A DNA stretch of 64,000 nucleotides from Thunnus maccoyii (taxonomy: Eukaryota > Chordata > Actinopteri > Scombriformes > Scombridae): assembly GCF_910596095.1 (NCBI RefSeq), contig NC_056551.1, forward strand, positions 12,417,501 to 12,481,500, given 5' to 3'. The notes under the pieces are model-generated. The model was not told the DNA's origin and ran no database searches. It worked only from the letters and a program-made list of their open reading frames with translations. Made by a program: the position numbers and the translations under genes. Positions 24,631 to 35,700 of this stretch are shown piece by piece. Each line of letters opens with the position of its first letter. The stretch's first letter is position 1.

Positions 24631-27600
24631 ATGTCTGTTTGGGTGAGTAGTTGATAATGTGATTTTTAAATTAGTTTATAGGCTTAAATTATGAAACAAA
24701 CATATGCAGTTGGTGATAATTTAAACATATTTGTTTACTTGTATTGTAGAATGACTTGGACCTGCTGTTAGACTCCCCCTCCTCACTGACTGTGACAGTA
24801 AGTCATATCCTCACCTTGAAGTGAGCATGATCAGTTCATGATAATGATGATGATATTGTTATATAGGTTGCTATTGCTTGAATTGAATAAGACAAATAGA
24901 ATAGAATGTGAAATATTGATGGGATGTGTTGTTTTTTTCACCTTTACATGTTACTGGTTGCTGCTGTGTCACTGTGATGAATGTGCATGTGTCTGTGTTT
25001 ATTAGTCCAATACAAGAGGAACTGTGAAGGACCGTGCAAACTTCAAAGTGGAAGATGATGTGTCTGCACTAAGGAAGGCAATAGAGGGCCTTGGTAAGCT
25101 AATGAGTTACAATTATCTTTATATTTTCCAGAAAGTTAACTGTATCTGAGAAATATGTAAAGTACTTTTGCCAGTTAACCTTGGTATAAGGCAAGTGGAG
25201 CCAGATTTGTGTGTGTGTGTGTGTATGTGGTTGCATTAAGTGCAGTGTAAGTCAGTTTTGTGTTGTTCTCTTCTGTAGGTACGACAGAAAAGACACTCAT
25301 TGAGGTGTTGACCACAAGAAGTAACGCTCAGCGTCAGCTTATTGCAAAGGCCTATGAGAAGGCCACAGGAAGGGTAAGAAAATGTTCAGATATTAATCAT
25401 GACTGTGGCAACAAACATCCAAATGAGATTCCAGTAAGATTTGTGTGTTATCGTCCTTCCTGCATCAGACATTAGTGGCCGACCTCGAGGGCGATACGCA
25501 TGGAGACTTCGAGGACTTGTTAGTGGCCTTGGTGACGCCTCCTGCCGTCTACGACTGTCATGAAGTCATGAAAGCCATCAAAGTGAGATTGTCTTTTTTT
25601 TTTTTTTTTTGGATTGTTGATTTTGTTTTTGACTGAGATTGTGTCATATTAATTCCAAGATGTGACCCTTCTTCAAGAATCTGTATTGTGGATTCTTATT
25701 TGTTTCAGTGTGGGTTTTTTTTTTATTATGTAAAGTGTCAAAAACATTAAAAAAATACTAAATTTGAAAGGGAACAAAGACACATGTTCTGAGCATGAAA
25801 CAGATTTAGGCTTAATTTGTCTCAATTTGTTTGCAGTCATGACATTTTACTACACACACACACACAGTGGTCTAAGAACAGCACTTGACATTTGATGCTT
25901 TGAGTATGTATGATAGCCCAATAATCAGACTGAATTGCACTTTGTTTCTCTGTTATTACATTACCGCTCACATGTGTGCATCACATTTTGTGTACATTAC
26001 TTTCAGGGTGCAGGAACCACGGAATGCACTCTGACTGAGATCTTTGCCTCTAGATCCAACAAGCAGATCAAAGCAATGTCTGAAGCATACCTGGCAGGTT
26101 AGTATTTGTAATTACACTGAAACTGGAACTTGAAATGGTTGCGTAACAGTTGTCAAATGTTCATGATGCAATGTGTCTGTTTTGAAACTCTGCGTATTGT
26201 GCTGTTTCATTTAAGAAACTGGAAGACTGATGATTCATGACCTGAAGTCGGAGGTATCTGGAGATTATGGGAAAGCACTGCTCACCTTGGCTGAGGTAAT
26301 GTACATTAAATTAAAACGGTAATATAAGACCGCAAAGCTTTCACGACAAAATCTAAACAAGATGTGATGAAAAAAAAATCAATCATCTTCATATCCAAAG
26401 AATCTACATAATGAAAAGCTGCAGAGAAAAAAAAGGTTTCATACTTCTACAAGATGTTTGGAAAGCTTGTTATCTCTATTATCAAATTACAATGTTTATA
26501 TCAGATGAATTATGACAAGGATATTAAAAGTGCCATTCAAAAAACGCTCATTTCTTAAAGGCGTTCCTCAGCAAGTGACAAATATATTGATTTTTTTCCC
26601 CCTACATATCTCAAACTATGTTCTTCCATTTATCCTCACAGGGGAAGAGAGACGAGAGCACCAATGTAGATGCTGCCAAAGCTAAGGCAGATGCTAAGGT
26701 ACGTTTACTACATCTGGATCATTGTTTTTCTGCCTGTTTCTCAAGTAAATTTAGAAAAGTCTGTAAAGGGATGTAAAAAAATTAGGGAAGTGACATTGAA
26801 ACATTGTTGTGCCATTCAGTTATCATGTCAGACAGATTTGTAAGTAAGCTTCTTCAGTTATTTAGACATTTTATCTCAATCTTACACATTCATGGTATTT
26901 AAAGGCACCACTCACCTCACTCGCTGATTCAAGTCTGAACTTGCTCAAGACTCCCACACACATCCAAAGCCTCCTTTTGTATTGCATTAAATAAATTTGG
27001 CCCTGAACATCCAGGAAAAACTCCCCCTTAAATTACATGATGCACTTTATGTGAACTTCCCAAGAACAGCTAATTTCTGGCTCATTCCACCCAGGCCCTG
27101 TATGAAGCAGGAGAGAAGAAGTGGGGAACTGATGAGGACATGTTTATCGACATTCTCTGCCACAGGAGTATTCCCCAGCTTCGACAGAGTGGGTAGACCT
27201 CTTACATATTTTATCTGTAGTTGCTAATGGAGACAAAAGGGACAAAGTCATAATAAGAATGAGAAAAACATGGTGCTCAAATCTCTCTTGGCAGCTCTGG
27301 TAGAGTACAAGAATATTAGCAAGAAGACTCTGCAGGAGAGCATTGAGAGTGAGATGTCTGGCAACTTGGAGAAGCTTTTGGTAGCTGTTGGTAAGAAAAA
27401 TATTGTCTGCATAACATTGAACAGTGAACATTTTTATTGTGTTGCCTTTTCCTTCGATAAATTAATGACACTGCACATTTGAGACACATTTCAAATAAAA
27501 CTTCTTTTCCCTCTCTAGTGAAGTGTGTGAAGAACGTCCCAGTGTACCTTGCAGAGAGGCTTTTCAAGAGCATGAAGGTGAGCTGTACTAAATGTCCATG

Positions 27601-29296
27601 TGTGCCATGAGGGCGTTTTAAACCACAAAGCCCTTTACCTTTACCAGTGGCCCCCAAAACACAATCCACATATTGTTTTGTTTCACCCCATTCCTTTTTT
27701 AGCCACAGTAGACAGTTGTATTGTCAGCAGTGGTGTGGAAAGGAATGTTAAGCCACAGCTTTTTTGCTGCTGTGTTGACTAAATGTGCAACATTGGTTGC
27801 AATGTGTCAATAGGCTCTAAAAAGGCAGTTAACCAAAAACATGTGAGACTGCAAACACAGAGCATTATTGCACACTACAGGATGCTAAATGTGAGATGAA
27901 CACGTGTTATGAGTAGCTGCTAAAGAAGTACATGTTGCTGCTGCTGCTTCTTCTTTTATACATTCAGACCGTATTTGTGCCTTTGTTTATTTCCCAAAAT
28001 GCATTGGGCTGCTTTGTTCAGGGTTTGGGGACCACAGAGTCCACACTGACCAGGATCCTAGTCAGTCGCTCGGAGATCGATTTGCTGGACATCAGAACCG
28101 AGTACAAAAAGCTGTTTGGAGAGTCCCTCTACTCCCAGTTAGAGGTCAGTACACACACTCACAGATATAAGCGTAATGTGATTATTTCACTGTACATATT
28201 GATACTTAATATCTTGGTGTCCTGTTTTGAAACTTTAGGTTGCTAACATCAGGGGCTGTATTCACAAACATTGTGAGAATACTCTGAGAGAGCTCCTAAC
28301 TTAGCCTAAACATTTCTAGCAAGGAGTCCTGGCTTAGGAGGAATTTAGGAGAATTCTCAGAGCATCTTTGAGCAAGGAAGGGACAGAAACTTTTACCTTA
28401 GTGAGGAGAGGTGGTATGACAGAGTTTGTTAAAATGTGTGATTGGTTGATCAAAAAAATTGACAGACCTAATCATAGAATTTCAGTTCTATTAAGACATG
28501 GTGTAGTTATAAATACTATTTTATGTAATGAACATCTCTGTTGAATAGATTGTAAACCATACTTTAAAAGTAGCCTATGAAATGTTTGAAAACACAGGCC
28601 TACTAGTTATATTTTCTTACATTTATTTACCATGCTTGTAGTTTTAGTATTAATCTGTGATATTAACAGGGGAAAAATGGCTCAGCTTTTATTTTCTGTG
28701 ATTGCTGGCCAGTTTATACAAATCTTTTTTCTTCATAATCTTGTATTCCCTGCTGCCAGCAAATTCCAGATTTTTCCAGGTGCCAGTGTTATCTTAGTGT
28801 ATCTTAGTGTTGTGATCACTTTCATTTCTGGCGTTTTACCGTTACTGTGTTGGGTGGGAGATGTGAGTGCATCTCTAATGAGATCAACCCACACACATTA
28901 TTCCTTCATGATCTAATCTCTAGCGTTTCATTAACTCACTGTCATTCAGTGTTTGGAGAATATTTCTCCTTCCTCTTTGTCTTTCTGCCATTTTCTTCTC
29001 TGCCAAAGAAACTCTTAAACCTCCTCCCTGCTTCTAACAGTTTTTCATCTTAGGAGCTCTCTTGAGATGCTTTATGAACAACTTTTATCTTTACCAGGAA
29101 TTTTCTTAAAGTTCAACTCTTTGTACTAGGAAGCTTTATGAATATGGCCTCAGACATTATCAGTTTTGTTTTATGAAATTTTTTTGAAAACAATAAATTC
29201 CAGCCACCTCCCTTTTCTCTCCCCATGTCTCTGCAGTCTGAAGTGTCGGGTAGTTATGGTGACACCCTCAAACATCTGTGCGGCCAAGACAACTAA
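24631..29296 (+). CDS. anxa3: Annexin A3-type protein
   Basis: This is a calcium-dependent phospholipid-binding protein acting at the cytoplasmic face of membranes. Thirteen coding exons join in frame (338 codons): 24631-24642, 24750-24797, 25006-25093, 25279-25373, 25469-25582, 26007-26097, 26216-26295, 26642-26698, 27095-27188, 27295-27390, 27519-27577, 28022-28144, 29237-29296. Four annexin repeats are visible. Calcium-loop motifs are GLGTTE (48-53), GAGTTE (120-125), KWGTDED (204-210) and GLGTTE (279-284). Matches such as [25 protein letters not shown] and [15 protein letters not shown] point to annexin A3 rather than other paralogues. Which fish co-orthologue it is (a or b) cannot be told here. 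The N-terminal head is longer than the human one because of a 48-nt in-frame exon (24750-24797). The start follows a TAACAATG context. Intron 12 carries a roughly 0.9-kb repeat. Confidence 0.93.
28252..29152. mobile_element. Non-autonomous DNA element in anxa3 intron 12
   Basis: The left end GGGGCTGTATTCACAAACAT and the right end CTTTATGAATATGGCCTC are imperfect inverted copies, and further in both arms share GAGAGCTCCTAA in opposite orientation. The body of about 900 bp encodes no transposase. From memory, ends of the type GGGC[C/T]GTATTCA mark a common fish MITE. The superfamily is not assigned because no clear target duplication was seen. Confidence 0.5.
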
Positions 29297-29725
29297 CTCC
29301 TTCGAACTCCTGTTAGGAGGAGCATGTGGTGTGAAGTGCAGATGGGAAGAACCACATCTAATGATGATGACCAGTCGCTGACCTCTCCAGTATCATCATA
29401 CTGATACATTTGCCCTAACGATGACTGGAACTAACCATCTTGAAAAGCTATTTTAATGTGGAATTCCAGCAATGTTCAACCAGACATTGATGTTTGGAAA
29501 GCTTAAAACTAAAGTGCTTTGCAGACTGGATGATTAACACTCCAAGAATTAAGAAGCAGTTATTTGTGCATATGAGGATACTGTTTAATGTCTTTTTGAA
29601 TACATAAATACTGTTTGTATGATTATTTGTGTGACTGATAGCCGTTACTCAATAACTGCTCATTTCTTACTTTCAACTTCTTGTATACTGTAACACAAAT
29701 AACCTAAAAGTTGGCGACATACACA

Positions 29726-29731
29726 AATAAA
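29726..29731 (+). terminator. Polyadenylation signal of anxa3
   Basis: Canonical AATAAA 430 bases after the anxa3 stop codon and only about 60 bases before the stop codon of the convergent rcl1 gene. Confidence 0.65.
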
Positions 29732-29791
29732 TCATTATTTTCACATTTAGAAATCAAGACATCACCATGCTATTTATATAAAAATACTTAT

Positions 29792-29797
29792 TTTATT
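29792..29797 (-). terminator. AATAAA overlapping the rcl1 stop codon
   Basis: The minus strand reads AAATAAAATAAG at the stop codon, so an AATAAA overlaps it. If used, the 3' untranslated region would be very short. An alternative ATTAAA lies at 29584-29589 (minus strand), inside the anxa3 3' untranslated region. Confidence 0.35.
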
Positions 29798-32700
29798 TAA
29801 GGGTTTTGTTGATGTTGCTGTAACCGACTCCTACACAGGTCATCAAGACTTTGTCTCCACCTTTCCGTTCGTCTTCTAAAGGCTTCTGAACCTCAATCTT
29901 GAACATGATCTGGAAGAAATCTCTAATGTGTCTGAGGAACTCGATCCTAGAGAGACAATGAGAGAAGAAAGTTAAGAGAAACAAGGTTAAGTTTCAGTTT
30001 GTGCATTATTTCTTGCTATATATCCTGGTGTCACTCCTTTCAAGTCACAATAATTAAGGAGAGATGTAGCTGGACACAAAATATTCCAACTGTCAATAAA
30101 TAATACACACTAGGAGTCCCAGAACACAGTGTCCTGGGTCTACTGCATGCTTCAAGTGACATCACTATAGGTCAAAGGTCATCAGTCCTATCTCTAATCT
30201 CTCAAGCACATTACGTTCCATTCTTTGTGCTTGGATGTCAAAAATGTGTAATGCAAACAATCTACAGAAACAAACAAAATATGTAGAAGTTTAACTTGAA
30301 TTTCATAGGTTGACATACAAAAATAAATACACACTGAGGTAAACCATGTCATTGGTCATCAACATTACCTGAGTAGGAGGAAGAGTGTATTGTGATGGCA
30401 CTGCCAATCTTCAGTTATCATAGTACTGTACTTGAGAGGGACACAGCACCGGTACCATGATAACTGAAAATGGACAGTTCATAGTTCACTCCTCCTTTGT
30501 GATGACGACCATGTCTGAAGTCATCTTTTTCTCCTCTCTTTACCATTTTCTTATAGTTTGTTTGCAAGTAAAGAAACTATTAGAGAAGCATCACTTGAAG
30601 TGTAAATATCTACATTCATCACACATGAACTGACACTGGGCGTGTAAACGGCCATGTGAACACACAGCTGGCCAAGTCCCACGATAACGCATGTAAGCAT
30701 TTTGAGTACAAAAAAAAAAACAGATCCAGAGTTGACTGATTTAAACTAGGACTCATTATTTTCTGTCTGTTTTTAAACATTTCTTTTTAATTTTTTTTTA
30801 TTGTAATACAGTGATTGTGCACAATCAGCAACTCATTTGCATTTTAACCCCATTTTCCTCTTTACTTTTTTCAACTAGAGCATTTTCTCAGCCGTGCTTA
30901 AGGTAAGAGCACCTTGTTTACTGTGAACTGCAGCAGCCAGTGTGCTCTTGATGCAAGAAACAACCTTTGGCTGTGTAGGGACACACGTTTTAGATGAAAA
31001 TTTGTTTAATCTGATCTGCTCTTTTTAAACAATCCTGTTTTTTTTGTGAAAATCAGTACCTGAACAATGAGGCTTATGTATAGTAAACGGACGACAGTTT
31101 GCCTCTGTTGTTTATTTGTCCAGCATCTGTGCCCTACAGTGGGATGAGAACTTTGGAATATTGTCCCTTGCCAAGAGGGGACTAGTGGAAGAATAACTAA
31201 ACGTAAGGTCCAGTGCATTCTACGTTTGGAGAAACTGTATCTGTATATTAACTTATGACTAACTTATGAAGAGCCTGTTGTTAAGTTCAGTGGGGCGGGG
31301 AGCTCTATGTGAGTTTATTATTGAATGACAGTGACTTACGTGTATGGGGAGAGGGGTCCAAGTAAAACCTTTGACACGTCCTGTTGGCCAAGGGTCATCA
31401 AGAGCAGCGCCAGGCTCTGATTGGTTGAATCCACGAAGCCACCCTAAAACAGAGAAAGATGAGGGGCAATACGTTTCAGTAACAAAAACAACACAGAAAT
31501 ACGTCATGGAGGTGGAGATGTTTAAAAAGAACGCGGTCACCCCATGACCGGAGATTGTTTATCTCAACACTGATAGCACTGTGGTACAAATTATTACTTG
31601 TTTTTTTGTTCCTGGGTGTTATTTCCTAATTGCTTATACCTAAAAAGTACAGAAAATGACCATTATTCCCTTCAAACTTTGAATTGTGACCAGGACAGTG
31701 ATATTTTGAAATTTACCTGTTTCCAATGGGAAAACAGACAAATTTGCACATTTTCATTCACATAATGTCAGAAAAAACAATGTATGAATCACCGGATACA
31801 ATGATGGGACACTGTATTTGGGGGCTGATTTGTGAAATTGATTTACAGTATAATCGTAAATCTTGAAAAACGACTCACTTCTAAATCTTTTGTGGTCACT
31901 TCTGTATAACTTTAGTATAAATACGTTAATTTTGATTCATATGTTGTTTTTCTGACTTTATGTGAATGAAAATATGAAATTTTTTTCCGAGTTTTCCCAT
32001 TAGAAATTGGTAAATTTCAAAATATCATTGTCCTGGTCACAAAAGCAAAGCTTCAAGAGAAGTGGTTGTACAACAAAGCAACAAAACTAAAACCTAGAGC
32101 AAGTAGCAAGTATGTATTAATTATACATACATAGTGACCAAGTAGAGAGCCTTTGAAAAACATGATTCTGTTTTGGTCCTGACCCAAATTTTAGACTGAC
32201 ATATGCTCAAAGGACAAAAAAAAAATACTGCCTCGCGGATGTATGCCACCACCAACCAGTCAAGTTGTAGTCAAGTAATATTTATAATGAAGTATTAAGT
32301 GTATTTTCCTTGTATGTGTTCACGTTTGGCCAGTAAAACTGATTCTGATAGAACACAAAGTTGTAGCCATGACAGGAGACAATGCTTCAGATATAGATGT
32401 TGCTGCAAAGAAGCTAAACGTAGATGCTTCAACACACACACATCTTCAACCCAGCAGCACAGAAGATCTAAACAATCACCACAGTTTCAAGGTGGGCACC
32501 CAAGATTAGTGTCACCACTTCAGTATCTGACCAAATGTAAAATATGGTCACAATCTTCCTTCTGCTTCTGAGTTTAAGTGTTGAATAACGGCCAGAAAAG
32601 TACTGGATATAAAATGTCATCACTTCACCATTTTATCCTATTAGACATTTGTGTTAAACTTTGTTATAATTAGCGTTTGAATTCTTGAGCCAAAAATATG

Positions 32701-35700
32701 TTTTGTGAGGTCACAGTGACCTTTGACCTTTGACCACCAAGTTCTAATCAGTTCATCCTTGAGTCCAAAGAAATTCCCTCAAGGCGTTCCTGAGATATCG
32801 CGTTCACGAGAATGGGACGGATGGTTGGATAACCTGAAAACATAATGCCTCCGGTCACAGCTGTAGCCGGCGTGAAGGCATAAAGATTCAGACTGATCCA
32901 ATAATAAAAGGAAATGCCGCCGATTTTACACATCAAAGTCTGTTTACAGGTCTTGGGTACTAATGCGTTAGTGAAAAAGAGTTGTATAAAGCCTTTTGTG
33001 GCTCCAGAGGAAGCTGCGCAAAATCTGATAAAGTGCCTCAAGGGATGTTATTTTTTTTTAACTGTCTACTGTGAGTCCAACAATATTATAGGAGTGTAAT
33101 GCTATAATGGTGGAGTAAAACTGGATCAGGCTGTTCAAGTCAACATACTTGAACAATTGACACGTTTTTGTGGTGTCTTTTTGTTTGGTTGGCTTTTTCA
33201 AAATTCAGGTGGACGTTTGAATCTTAAGTATACTGTTAGTTTTTTATTTTAATAGTTCTACTTAATGACAGTGGACACAGTGGACATGTAGCTGCTTTGG
33301 CTACATGTTCCAACTGTGGGACTTTGTCTTTCTTCACTGTCACTTGTTATAGCTCTACATGTTTCTCTCTTCTTCTTTTTTTCCATCTAAAGCTTAATTT
33401 TCAGGCTCTCCTGGCTCTTCAGACCTTCTAGCCCTCTACCTAATGGTCCCTTTCCCCCTACATATTACATATTTAGAGGACAGAGGATCCAGTCTGTGTA
33501 TAAGTGATCACATGCCATCGTGATTACTTGACAACGGCTATGTGTTATTACCCAACCGTGATGAAGAGGCACATGCAAGACTGGACACACCCCAGAGCAT
33601 TTTTATAAACTTTATATTTGCTGTCCACTCTGTTATTTGTCAATTTAATTTTTTATTCAGATGTTTAACCATTTGAAGACATTTACCGACCTGATGTCCA
33701 AATGTGACACGGCTTAACTGCAGCTACATGGGATCAGTTTCTTGTGCTGTGAATCCATTTTAATGCAGTATGCATGTGGCCCAGTCATGCAGTATTATGG
33801 CATCGTGACAGCTTGTCAGCAGGAATATGATTCAATTACATAATCATATCACTGAAACCATAGCCAAACTGTGGTGACATTGTTTTTATTGTTGATGAGG
33901 AGAGGATTTTGTTAACTGCATTCTTTCTATAAGAGGATGAGTTTTATCAAACTTGGTAAGCTATAAACTCACCAAATACTTCAAGACTATACAACCATAT
34001 TTAGAAATACACAATCGCAACTTATTTCCACTATTTTAATACATTAACAATCCTTGAGAGTAGACGTATGATGGATTTTCATTTCCTTAAGTTTTACCAT
34101 ATGATTCACAAAGCAAGTCCATCTTAATAGTTAAAACATAATACAAATAAGTTTAACATGTATACTGTAAACTATTCATGTTTCTAACATTTAACTCCAT
34201 GACATTTGACTAAAGAAAACACTGAATTTGACTCTGGTAAAAACTCAGTGTTCATTAAGAGCAAGAAACTTGAAATCTGCTACTAAAATACATTTTAAAG
34301 TCCAGTTTTATCAAACTTCTACAACTTTTCTCTAACACTACCCACAACTTGAAAAGCATGAGGTTGACTATTAAAGTGTTAAAGTATCTTACCTTTTTCT
34401 GAAACTACTTCAATTTTTAAGAAACTTTTTATGCAATTTCCCTTTTTGTTTGGCATCTCTCTTCACGGCTTAATTTCAGGATCAAAAAAAAAAATTGTTA
34501 ACGCCTCTTCTGACAGTTCATCTGAGGCCCTGTCTTTGAGAGAAAACTTAAGATAGTTAGGATTTCCCAAGAGGCCAGCAGCTACCAAGCAGCCACGAGG
34601 CCCTCTGGAAAAGTCCCTTGAATCCTTCGAGCGAATGGTAACCCCCTTTCACAAACAGTCCAATCCAAAAAAAAGTTTAAGCAGGTGCGGACACAATTAC
34701 ATTACTATAACACGATTACAGACTGATATAATCCAATAAAATACAAAATCAAGGTGCACCTTCCTGCATTTACTTGTTTGACCTTAAGTCATGAGTTTAA
34801 AATCCTGACAAATTTGAACCTTTAAAATTTACAACATGGAAAATTACGGAGAAATCCATGTTCTGCATTGGTTAGCTTTACAGTGAACAATGTGAGGGCT
34901 TAAAGCCAATGGCTCCTTTCCTGTGGCAGATTTTAACCTTATTTGAAGCTTTTCTTAGTAAAAACGAACAAACTGAGAAGTTGTGAATTTCATGAGAGCA
35001 CTGATCAACAATACTTACATAATAAATAAATAAATAAATCATACCATGGTAGAGACTCATTTCTCAGAGTAACCTTTGCCTCAAATTCTGAATGTCTTCA
35101 GACTCGTCAATACTAGTATATATATATATATTTTTTTTTACATAACTCTGGAATAACAACTTTCTACAGATGACTAAACTCTGAATCTCCACACAACATA
35201 CACACAGCTAAGTTAGTGAATATATCTGAATTTCATTAAATCTAACATAATTTAAAGTGAAAAACTCAACAAAATTTGTTGAGTGCGCCACTTACATCAG
35301 CTTCTGTCCATTGTTGATGTTGCTCCCAAAACAAAATGTCCATCGTGTGTATTTGGTTTACTACAAGAGCACTGTACTGATTAACCATAAAACAAACAGA
35401 CACGCACATACAGGGCGCCCATTTTTTTCCCCTTTTTTGGTTTTCAAAAATTAACTATTCCAGCAGGAGAGTCACACATCCACTTTACTCTTGTTATCCT
35501 TCCTTTTTTCCTTTTTCTCGTCTGCAGAAATCACTCTGTCCTCCTGGTTCAGTTACGTATGAAAATCAGCAGTTATTCAAATGCTGTTAAATTTCTGAAC
35601 ACAGTGGATCGACCTGCTCTACCAGCAGCTGTGCCTTTTTCTTTAAAAAAAAAAAAAAAAAAAAAACGTACAAAAATATTTTTAATCCACCATCCTCTGA

